Assembly: GCA_963811705.1 (NCBI GenBank)
Contig: CAWESL010000015.1
Coordinates: forward strand, 1 to 64,000
DNA: 64,000 nucleotides
DNA from: DATJPR01 sp963811705
Lineage (GTDB): Bacteria > Bacteroidota > Ignavibacteria > UBA10030 > UBA6906
Reading direction: 5' to 3'
Shown: positions 57,131 to 64,000 of the stretch, piece by piece
Position numbering within the stretch: the first letter of the stretch is position 1
Layout of the letters: each line of letters starts with the position of its first letter
The notes under the pieces: model-generated
What the model was told of the DNA's origin: nothing
The model's database searches: none
Seen by the model: the letters and a program-made list of their open reading frames with translations, nothing else
Made by a program: the position numbers and the translations under genes

Positions 57131-58080
57131 TGGCTCAACGCATTTTCGGCGTTCTTACGGCGTTCGTCGTCTCGGCTACGGCGCTCGCGCAAGGCTCGGG
57201 CGTGACTGCCCATGCCTGGGTGGACTCGACGAACTTTCAGGTCGGCGACGCAATCACCATCCACGTGATCGTTTCGCATCCACGCGGCGTCGCCATCCAG
57301 CCCCCGGCCGGAGACTCCCTCGGACCGCTGGTCGTCCTCCAGCATACGCCCGTCACGCATCAGAACGATTCGACGGCGATGACAGGTCTGGTGGTCGCCT
57401 ATTACGATTCCGGGAGTGTGACCGTCCCGCCCGTGCTTGTCCCGTATGCCGTGCCGGGAGATACGACCGGACGCTTTGCACCGACGAACCCGTTGACGAT
57501 TGCCGTCCATACCGTGGCGGTCGACACGAGCAAAGCGTTCAGGGACCTGAAGCCGCCGATGTCGATACCGATCACGCTTGCCGAGATCGCGCTGTACGCG
57601 GGGATCGCGATTGTCGCGGCCGCCCTGGCGTATCTGGCCTACCGCTACTGGAAGAAACGCAAAGAACGGCTCGCAGGCATCCAGCCGGAATTGCCCGCAC
57701 GGCCTGCCGACATCCTTGCGCTCGAGGAACTCGGCGCGCTGAAGGAGAAGAAACTCTGGCAGCAGGGGAAGGTCAAGGAGTATTATTCCGAAGCGACGGA
57801 AATCATCCGGCGGTATTTCGAACGGCGATACGCCGTCAGGGCGCTGGAAGAAACCACGGATGAAATTCTTGGCGCGCTCAAGGGCGTCTCCGCTCCCCCG
57901 AAAGCCCTGGAATGTGCCATGAAGATGCTGCAACTGGCGGACCTCGTCAAGTTCGCGAAGTTCACGCCGGGCATCCCCGACCACGAAGAGTTGATGACGC
58001 TCGCGTACGATATTATCGAACATACGAAACCGGTGATCATGTCGCCGGTGGTCAACACCGATGCCAATGCTGGGTCCTAA
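57127..58080 (+). CDS. Membrane protein of the Bat operon, BatD-like/DUF4381-like
   Basis: A 317-residue protein with signal peptide (to about residue 22), a beta-rich periplasmic domain (VTAHAWVDSTNFQVGDAITI, VTVPPVLVPYAVPGDTTGRF), one membrane helix near 155-178 (LAEIALYAGIAIVAAALAYL) and a helical cytoplasmic domain (EYYSEATEIIRRYFERRYAV). This looks like a shortened BatD-type protein. A full BatD follows later in the operon, so two related adaptors are present. It overlaps both neighbours. Confidence 0.75.
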   Translation: MMAQRIFGVLTAFVVSATALAQGSGVTAHAWVDSTNFQVGDAITIHVIVSHPRGVAIQPPAGDSLGPLVVLQHTPVTHQNDSTAMTGLVVAYYDSGSVTVPPVLVPYAVPGDTTGRFAPTNPLTIAVHTVAVDTSKAFRDLKPPMSIPITLAEIALYAGIAIVAAALAYLAYRYWKKRKERLAGIQPELPARPADILALEELGALKEKKLWQQGKVKEYYSEATEIIRRYFERRYAVRALEETTDEILGALKGVSAPPKALECAMKMLQLADLVKFAKFTPGIPDHEELMTLAYDIIEHTKPVIMSPVVNTDANAGS

Positions 58081-59065
58081 CGTTCATTTCGCGAGTCCGT
58101 CCTTCCTGTACGGATTGCTGCTCATCCCGCTCCTCATCGCCTGGTACATGCGGCGAAACCAGGAGGACGTGGCGGATCTCCGCTACTCCACCCTCAGCCC
58201 GTTCGCGGGTCTCCGGCCGACGCTGAAAGAGCGCCTTCACCATCTGCCGTTCATTCTTCGCCTCGGCGTCATCATCTTCCTGATCGTGGCCCTTGCCCGT
58301 CCGCAAACGTCGTCGTCAGCGGAAAACGTCTACACCGAGGGGATTGATATCGTCCTCCTGCTCGACATTTCGGGGAGCATGCTCGCGGAAGACTTCACCC
58401 CGAACCGGATCGAAGCGGCAAAACAGGTGGCGCAGGACTTTATCGACGGCCGGCAGCACGACCGGATCGGCCTTGTGATCTTCGCGGGACAGAGCTTCAC
58501 GCAGTGCCCGATGACGCTGGACTACCACGTGTTGAAGAACCTGCTCCGCCAGGTGAAGCCGGGCATGGTCGAGGACGGCACCGCCATCGGGATGGCGATC
58601 GCGCAGGGGGTGAACCGCCTCAAGGACAGCAAAGCCAAAAGCAAGGTCATGATTCTCCTGACCGACGGTGTCAACAACCGCGGGGAGATCGATCCGATCA
58701 CGGCAGCCCAGATCGCGCAGACGTTCGGCATCCGGATCTATACCATCGGCGTCGGGACGATCGGCGAAGCGCCGTATCCCGTGCAAACGCCGTTCGGCAT
58801 CCGGTACCAGAATATGCAGGTGGACGTCGACGAGAAGACCCTGCAGCAGATCGCTACCATGACGGACGGGGAATACTTCCGGGCGACGAACAACCGGACC
58901 CTGCGGCAGATCTACAACGAGATCGACAAGTTGGAGAAGACCAGGATTGAAGTCCGCCAGTACCGCTCGTATACCGAGTTGTTTCCCTTCTGGGCCGGGT
59001 TGGGCCTGATCCTGGCCGTGGCGGAGTTTTCCGTTCGCGGGACACTGCTCCGGAAGATACCATAG
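58061..59065 (+). CDS. batA: VWA-domain protein BatA
   Basis: A 334-residue inner-membrane protein. Helices lie near residues 10-25 and 58-78 and at the C-terminus (ELFPFWAGLGLILAVAEFSV). The VWA domain starts about residue 90 with the MIDAS motif DISGSM, followed by RIGLVIFAGQSFTQCPMTLD and the Thr/Asp sites (DGTAIGMAIAQGVNRLKDS, ILLTDGVNNRGEIDP). The ATG overlaps the preceding gene by 20 bases. BatA and BatB are thought to form a membrane complex linked to oxygen or envelope stress tolerance in Bacteroides. Confidence 0.9.
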   Translation: MPMLGPNVHFASPSFLYGLLLIPLLIAWYMRRNQEDVADLRYSTLSPFAGLRPTLKERLHHLPFILRLGVIIFLIVALARPQTSSSAENVYTEGIDIVLLLDISGSMLAEDFTPNRIEAAKQVAQDFIDGRQHDRIGLVIFAGQSFTQCPMTLDYHVLKNLLRQVKPGMVEDGTAIGMAIAQGVNRLKDSKAKSKVMILLTDGVNNRGEIDPITAAQIAQTFGIRIYTIGVGTIGEAPYPVQTPFGIRYQNMQVDVDEKTLQQIATMTDGEYFRATNNRTLRQIYNEIDKLEKTRIEVRQYRSYTELFPFWAGLGLILAVAEFSVRGTLLRKIP

Positions 59066-59069
59066 ACCG

Positions 59070-60122
59070 ATGATCCGATTCGCACATCCTGAATATCTTT
59101 ACCTGATGGGGCTCGTCCCGGTCATGATCGCGGCATTCTGGTTGTTCAGCAGGATGCGCGTGGCGGCAAGCAAGCGGTTCGGCACGGCGACGATCTTCGA
59201 ACGGCTCGCAGAACGGACCAGCGGCGTCCGGAGGACGGTGAAATTCGTTCTCCTGGCCGGCGCGGTCGCCCTGGTCTCCATCGGCCTCGCCAACCCGCAA
59301 ATCGGAACGCGGCTTGAAGAGGTGAAACAGGAAGGGGTGGACATCTACATCGCACTTGACGTCTCCCTGAGCATGAAAGCGGAGGACATCAAGCCGAACC
59401 GCCTGGAAAAAGCGAAGCTCGAGCTCCGCAATCTGATCGGGCGTCTTGCGGGCGACAGGGTCGGACTCGTCGTGTTCGCGGGCGAAGCGTTCACGCAATT
59501 TCCCCTGACCACGGATTACAGCGCCGCAAACATGTTTGTCGATATCATCGATGTGAACAGCGTTCCTGTCCCGGGGACCGCGATCGGCGACGCCATTGAA
59601 CGCGCCCTCGAGTCGTATGACTTCAAGGACCCGACGACGAAAGTCCTCGTGATCATGACCGACGGCGAAAACACGGAAGGCGACGCCATCGAGGCTGCGC
59701 AGGAGGCGGCGAAGAAAGGGGTGCTGATCTACACGATCGGGCTCGGTTCGCCGACGGGCGCCCCGATTCCCGTGTACAACAGTGCGGGGCAGCAGATCGA
59801 CTTCAAGCGCGACCGAAGCGGCAACGTGGTTGTCACCAAACTCGACGAAGCGGGATTGGAACATATTGCGGAGATCGGACACGGGAAGTACTTCCGCGGA
59901 ACGAATTCCCAGGACGAGCTCGATGAGATCTACAAGAGCATCAACGCGCTTCAGAAACGCGAGTTCGGCGTGAAGCAGTTCACCGATTACGAGTCGCGCT
60001 ACCAGTGGTTTCTCTTTCCGGCGATCCTGCTGCTGGTGATCGAAGTGCTGGTGTCGGAGAAAGCGGCGCTCTGGCTTCGTCGCTGGAACCCGCTGCGGAG
60101 AGAAGAGGAGGAAGCGACATGA
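59070..60122 (+). CDS. batB: VWA-domain protein BatB
   Basis: A 350-residue paralogue of BatA with the same layout: N-terminal helices (YLYLMGLVPVMIAAFWLF, FVLLAGAVALVSIGLA), MIDAS motif DVSLSM in IALDVSLSMKAEDIK, then LVVFAGEAFTQFPLTTDYSA and VLVIMTDGENTEGDAIEAAQ, and a C-terminal helix (LFPAILLLVIEVLV). The stop overlaps batC (ATGA). All MIDAS residues are kept. Confidence 0.9.
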   Translation: MIRFAHPEYLYLMGLVPVMIAAFWLFSRMRVAASKRFGTATIFERLAERTSGVRRTVKFVLLAGAVALVSIGLANPQIGTRLEEVKQEGVDIYIALDVSLSMKAEDIKPNRLEKAKLELRNLIGRLAGDRVGLVVFAGEAFTQFPLTTDYSAANMFVDIIDVNSVPVPGTAIGDAIERALESYDFKDPTTKVLVIMTDGENTEGDAIEAAQEAAKKGVLIYTIGLGSPTGAPIPVYNSAGQQIDFKRDRSGNVVVTKLDEAGLEHIAEIGHGKYFRGTNSQDELDEIYKSINALQKREFGVKQFTDYESRYQWFLFPAILLLVIEVLVSEKAALWLRRWNPLRREEEEAT

Positions 60123-60829
60123 CCCGAAGCATCGTCATCGCGCTGTGCGTCTTTACGGCGCAACTCGGATTTGCACAGTCGGTCCGATCGCTCGTCAACG
60201 GCGGGAACGATCTGTACCACGAGAAGAAATTCTCCGATGCCGAGGTGAACTACCGCAAGGCCCTTCAGCAAGAGAAGGACCTGGTCCAGGGACACTTCAA
60301 CCTCGGCAATGCCCTGGCAAAGCAGGGGAAAAATGAGGAGGCGGCCAGGGAGTTTTCCGCGGCCGCCGAGAAATCGCAGCTCCGGGAGACGAAGGAGTCC
60401 GCGTACTACAATATCGGGAATACGCAGATGGCCGCCCAACAATATGGCGACGCCATCCGCTCCTATGTCGAAGCCCTCAAGATCGATCCGAAGGACGAAG
60501 AGGCGAAATACAATCTCTCGTATGCCCTCGAGAAACTCCGGCAACAGCAACAACAGCAAAAGCAAAACCAGCAGAACAAGCCGAACAAGGACGAAAAAGA
60601 CAAGAATAAGCAGAAGAACCAGGATCAGAACAAGGACCAGAACAAGCAAAAAAACGACCAGAAACAGCAGCCGAAGGATCAACAGGCGAACCGTCAGCAG
60701 CAGGAAAAGCGCATGTCGAAATCGGACGCCGAGCGGATCCTCGACGTACTCCGGAATAGTGAAAAGGACGTTCAGAAAAAACTGCATACCCGCCCGGCCG
60801 AGCGGCCGACGACGGACAAGGATTGGTAA
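60119..60829 (+). CDS. batC: TPR protein BatC
   Basis: A 236-residue exported protein: signal peptide (1-20), then about three TPR units (GGNDLYHEKKFSDAEVNYRK, GHFNLGNALAKQGKNEEAAR, AYYNIGNTQMAAQQYGDAIR, YVEALKIDPKDEEAKYNLSY). A long low-complexity tail of Gln, Asn, Lys and Asp (about residues 143-205) follows, then a short helix. The tail is expected to be disordered. BatC typically bridges BatA/B and BatD. Confidence 0.88.
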   Translation: MTRSIVIALCVFTAQLGFAQSVRSLVNGGNDLYHEKKFSDAEVNYRKALQQEKDLVQGHFNLGNALAKQGKNEEAAREFSAAAEKSQLRETKESAYYNIGNTQMAAQQYGDAIRSYVEALKIDPKDEEAKYNLSYALEKLRQQQQQQKQNQQNKPNKDEKDKNKQKNQDQNKDQNKQKNDQKQQPKDQQANRQQQEKRMSKSDAERILDVLRNSEKDVQKKLHTRPAERPTTDKDW

Positions 60830-60832
60830 CGC

Positions 60833-62680
60833 ATGACCAGGAATCGCTTTATCGTTCGTGTCGTCGCCGCCGCCTTCCTGGTGCTCGGGTCCGGCACTCT
60901 TCTTGCCCAGGAAGCGACGTTCCAGGCGAGTGTCGACAAGAACCCTGTCGGCGTCGGGGACCAACTCACGCTCTCATTCGCCCTGAACGGTGGCGGAGTG
61001 AACGGCGGGGAGAACATGAAACTCCCCGACCTGGGCAAATTCCGGATGCTCTCGGGGCCGAACCAGTCGACCAATATGCAGTGGGTCAACGGCAAGATGT
61101 CGTCTTCGGTCACGTACAGCTATGTCCTTCAGCCGAAGGAAATCGGGAAAATCACGATCGGCCCCGCGTCGATTGTCGCCGGGGGAAAAACGCTGGAGAG
61201 CAATGCCATCGTGCTGGACGTCGTGAAATCCGCGCCGAAACCCAAACAGGCTCCCGCGCAGGACGTCAGCGGGCAGATTGCGGACAACTTGTTCGTCAAA
61301 GCCGTGGTCAGCAAGACCCGCGCCATCCAGGGCGATCAGATCAATCTGACATTCAAGTTGTATACGCGGCTCACGGTGCTGAACTATGCCGTCGAGAAAA
61401 CGCCGACCATGACCGGATTCTGGGGCGAAGACGTTGAGACGCCGAAGGACATCCAGCTCGCCACGGAAACCGTCAACGGGAAACAATACCGTGTCGGGAT
61501 CATCAAGAAGATGGCCTTGTTTGCGACGCAATCGGGGACGCTGGAGATCAGCCCGATGCAGGTCCAGACGCAGATCCAGGTTCCGGCTCCGCGGTCGCTC
61601 GATCCGTTCGACGCGTTTTTCCGCGACCCGTTCGGGCGAACGACCAACTATACGGCGCAGAGCGAGCCGGTGAAGATCACGATCGAGCCTCTTCCGTCGG
61701 GCGCGCCCCCCGATTTCAAAGGCGCCGTCGGCCAATTCGCGATGAGCACGACGCTCGATAAGCGATCGACGAAGACCAACGAGCCGGTGTCGTTCAAGGT
61801 GACGATTTCCGGAACGGGCAACATCAAACTCCTTGAAGCCCCTTCGTTGGAACTTCCGTCCGATTTCGAGCAATACAGCCCAAAGATCACGGACAACATC
61901 AACCGGCAGGGCGATCGCATCAGCGGGAGCAAGGTGTTTGAGTACCTTCTCATTCCGCGGTACCCGGGGCTGAAGATCATCAAACCGCTGACCTTCTCCT
62001 ACTTCGATCTCGCAAAACGGGAATACGTCCGGCTCCGCTCGCCTGAGGTGGAGTTGAACGTGGAGCAGGGGACGAGCTCCCCGCAGCCCCTTGCTGTCGG
62101 ATCGAACAGGGAAGATGTCCGGCTGCTCAATCAGGACATCCGCTTCATCAAAGTGCGCGACACGGGATTCCGGCGTCAGGGTGAATTCCTGTACAACACG
62201 CCAATGTTCGTCGCCCTCTGGGTCCTGCCGCTCGCCGGACTCGCGGGCTCCGTGCTGTACACGCGCAACCGCCGGGCCATCATCGAAGACGTGGCAGGAT
62301 ACCGAAACAGGAAGGCCATCGGCGTGGCCCGGAAACGCCTGAAGGTCGCGGAACGCCTGATCAAAGATCTCTCGCCGAAAGCGGGTGCGACCGCCGCGAC
62401 CGGACCTCGGTTCTATTCGGAAGTCTCCGGCGCGCTCTGGCAATACCTCGGCGACAAGCTCTCGATTCCGCAGGCGGAGTTTTCCGTTGAACGCGCAACC
62501 GGCTCGCTCGACGAGCACGGCGCCCCGGCAGAAACGATCGGCGCGCTGAAATCGCTTCTGGAAACGTGCGACCTCGTGCGCTTCGCCCCCGGAAATGTCG
62601 ATCGGGCCGAAATGCAGCGGACCTATGACGAAGCGAGCCGCATCATTGTGGAACTCGAACAGAAGCTGAAATTCTCATGA
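60833..62680 (+). CDS. batD: BatD
   Basis: A 615-residue protein with signal peptide (to about residue 23), several immunoglobulin-like periplasmic domains (FQASVDKNPVGVGDQLTLSF, YSYVLQPKEIGKITIGPASI, TYRTKNEPVSFKVTISGTGN-like), a membrane helix near 460-480 (FVALWVLPLAGLAGSVLYT) and a helical cytoplasmic tail. Oxygen-tolerance BatD family. It begins three bases after batC and overlaps batE (ATGA). Confidence 0.9.
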   Translation: MTRNRFIVRVVAAAFLVLGSGTLLAQEATFQASVDKNPVGVGDQLTLSFALNGGGVNGGENMKLPDLGKFRMLSGPNQSTNMQWVNGKMSSSVTYSYVLQPKEIGKITIGPASIVAGGKTLESNAIVLDVVKSAPKPKQAPAQDVSGQIADNLFVKAVVSKTRAIQGDQINLTFKLYTRLTVLNYAVEKTPTMTGFWGEDVETPKDIQLATETVNGKQYRVGIIKKMALFATQSGTLEISPMQVQTQIQVPAPRSLDPFDAFFRDPFGRTTNYTAQSEPVKITIEPLPSGAPPDFKGAVGQFAMSTTLDKRSTKTNEPVSFKVTISGTGNIKLLEAPSLELPSDFEQYSPKITDNINRQGDRISGSKVFEYLLIPRYPGLKIIKPLTFSYFDLAKREYVRLRSPEVELNVEQGTSSPQPLAVGSNREDVRLLNQDIRFIKVRDTGFRRQGEFLYNTPMFVALWVLPLAGLAGSVLYTRNRRAIIEDVAGYRNRKAIGVARKRLKVAERLIKDLSPKAGATAATGPRFYSEVSGALWQYLGDKLSIPQAEFSVERATGSLDEHGAPAETIGALKSLLETCDLVRFAPGNVDRAEMQRTYDEASRIIVELEQKLKFS

Positions 62681-63435
62681 ATCGAATCCGGTGGCTCCTG
62701 ACTTTCCTGGTCATTCTCTCCGTCTCGGGGTTCGGACAAACGCCCGAACAGCTCTTCGGCGAAGGGAATCAAGCGTATCAGAAGGGGGACCTTGCGAAGG
62801 CGACGGAGTTGTACGAGTCGATCCTCCACAATGGCTATGTGAACAGCGATCTCTACTATAATCTCGGCAACGCGTATTACAAGCAAGGGAACATCGCCAG
62901 GGCGATTCTGAACTACGAACGGGCCGCCCGCCTCACTCCCGGCGACGACGATCTCCGCCATAATCTCCAGCTTGCCAATCAGATGATCACCGACAGGATC
63001 GACCCGACGCCGCGGCTGTTCGTCTGGGATTGGTGGACGTCCATCAAGAACTGGCTGCCGTTTGAAACGCTGACGTGGCTGCTCTTCGTCGCCGTCACCC
63101 TCGTCGCGACGTCAATCTCCCTGGTGATCGCCGGTCGCTCCTATCGCATGCGCCGCATCGCCTTGTTGTCGGCCCTCGTGGAAGGCCTGCTTCTCCTCCT
63201 TGTCGGAGCGATCTTTGCGGGGCGCTACTCGGATGTGCACCGGGCCGACGAGGCCATCGTTGTAACGGCGGTGGTGAACGTCAAGAATTCGCCTGACGCG
63301 CGAAGCAGTGACGCCTTCGTCATCCATGCAGGCCTTAAAGTGCAACTGACCGATTATCTTGGAAATTGGACCAAGGTAAGGCTGGCTGACGGCAAGGTCG
63401 GCTGGTTGGAGGGAAAAGATCTCGAAGCTATCTGA
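62677..63435 (+). CDS. batE: BatE (TPR + SH3-like)
   Basis: A 252-residue protein: signal peptide, two TPR units (LFGEGNQAYQKGDLAKATEL, NSDLYYNLGNAYYKQGNIAR), two membrane helices near 128-150 and 160-183, and a C-terminal bacterial SH3-like domain (VVNVKNSPDARSSDAFVIHA, WTKVRLADGKVGWLEGKDLE). This is the typical BatE arrangement and the last gene of the operon. A spacer of about 110 bases with a T-run follows before a convergent gene. Confidence 0.88.
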   Translation: MNRIRWLLTFLVILSVSGFGQTPEQLFGEGNQAYQKGDLAKATELYESILHNGYVNSDLYYNLGNAYYKQGNIARAILNYERAARLTPGDDDLRHNLQLANQMITDRIDPTPRLFVWDWWTSIKNWLPFETLTWLLFVAVTLVATSISLVIAGRSYRMRRIALLSALVEGLLLLLVGAIFAGRYSDVHRADEAIVVTAVVNVKNSPDARSSDAFVIHAGLKVQLTDYLGNWTKVRLADGKVGWLEGKDLEAI

Positions 63436-63546
63436 AGTTTTAAGGCGCCAGATTGGCGGGATTTCTTACGCCTCTCCCTGCCCGTCGATGGCCCCCTTTT
63501 TTGCGATTCCGCCCTGAATTTTCCGACTCCCTTTGTTGTTTTATTA

Positions 63547-64000
63547 TTATCGCTTGAAATTCCAGGAATCTTGTTTATACTTTGAGTCGACAAGCTGGCG
63601 CACCGTTTCCCAGGGTGGATCGAAGGGGTCCGCTGCTGCCGCCCACTGGCGTGAAATCACGGATTTGAGTTCTTCAGTGTGAATATGGATGTTGGTAAGA
63701 AACCTTGCGTGAGGACGGTTTTGCCGGTATCCCGGTTGTCGTGAAGGCATCGGCAGAAGACGGGATATCCATTGAAGATCGGCGTCGCACAGGACGACAC
63801 CGTGGAAAAGCAAGGAAGACTCTCCGCGTCGCTGGGCGTTGCCGCAAAATTTCTTTCCGTTAAGTGCCAGGTCCGATATCCCTTCGATTGTCACCGTCGT
63901 CGCCTTCACGAGGTGTGCGAACGCGCGCCGGAACGACTCCATGATCGCGCGGTTCGTCGACTCGATCGTCGAGAATTCCTTCGCGGCGGCGTAGGGGAGC
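63547..64000 (-). CDS. Lipoate-protein ligase family protein (partial)
   Basis: The gene continues beyond the right edge; only the C-terminal part is present. The frame is open from the edge (LPYAAAKEFSTIESTNRAIM, then ESFRRAFAHLV). It contains GISDLALNGKKFCGNAQRR, LLFHGVVLCDADLQWISRLL and NIHIHTEELKSVISRQWAAA, matching the biotin/lipoate A/B ligase fold with the GKK(F)CGNAQ loop that binds lipoyl-AMP. It attaches lipoate or octanoate to 2-oxoacid dehydrogenases or GcvH. The Lys after GK (in NGKKFCG) is the expected ligand-binding lysine region. Confidence 0.85.
   Translation of the reverse strand, partial: LPYAAAKEFSTIESTNRAIMESFRRAFAHLVKATTVTIEGISDLALNGKKFCGNAQRRGESSLLFHGVVLCDADLQWISRLLPMPSRQPGYRQNRPHARFLTNIHIHTEELKSVISRQWAAAADPFDPPWETVRQLVDSKYKQDSWNFKR

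Overview
The window looks like a GC-rich chromosome segment (or metagenome contig) of a didermal member of the Bacteroidota/FCB group, most like Ignavibacteria and relatives. The reasons are several secreted proteins ending in the type IX secretion (T9SS) sorting domain with the YPNPFNPTT signature, a complete Bat aerotolerance operon, a GT117/DUF2723 membrane protein, TonB-free SSS and MFS sugar importers, and RND/TolC envelope machinery. No phage, plasmid, transposase or CRISPR array is visible.

Layout. 0.4-10 kb is an L-arabinose/fucose glycan locus: GH29 fucosidase with a PA14-like tail, SGLT-type Na+ symporter, GH51 arabinofuranosidase, LacI-type regulator, ribulokinase AraB and ribulose-5-P 4-epimerase AraD (no arabinose isomerase in view). 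A CBM9-like/esterase fusion follows on the other strand. 12-27 kb is a chitin-type locus: AmpG-like MFS importer, three different GH18 enzymes, a GH94 (chitobiose/cellobiose-type) phosphorylase, a GH3 NagZ-like hexosaminidase and a Carboxypeptidase-regulatory-like surface protein. Interspersed are a GIY-YIG protein, a tRNA-Gly(CCC), and a cytosolic HtrA / decayed HtrA / LuxR-type regulator trio. 27-32.8 kb has a glutaminase-like (DUF4965) secreted protein, a large PAS histidine kinase and a small secreted protein. 33-42.5 kb is a heavy-metal-type efflux cluster (TolC, adaptor, CzcA-like RND) with DUF2279, DUF190 and TatA genes embedded. 42.7-51.9 kb holds tandem PAP2 phosphatases, small envelope proteins, a pterin dehydratase, 6-phosphogluconolactonase plus glucokinase, a large T9SS-exported protein and a DUF2914 protein. 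52-55 kb is GT117. 55-63.4 kb is moxR-DUF58-batD-like-batA-batB-batC-batD-batE. A lipoate ligase runs off the right edge.

How it fits together: T9SS-exported and periplasmic glycosidases release arabinose, fucose and GlcNAc oligomers; SSS and MFS carriers import them; AraB/AraD and the phosphorylase/GH3 enzymes feed central metabolism, with pgl-glk nearby.

Most unusual: (i) several classes of short tandem heptamers and octamers (GGACAGY, GACAATT, TTAATTC, CNAAAAT, TCTCNNRG) and polypyrimidine elements scattered mainly through the accessory part, two of them inside T9SS sorting-domain coding sequence and one beside an orphan sorting-domain fragment; (ii) a paired palindrome array beside the GIY-YIG gene; (iii) a tRNA and its terminator lying directly in front of a chitinase start codon; (iv) several genes interrupted by single-base shifts, more likely consensus errors than decay.
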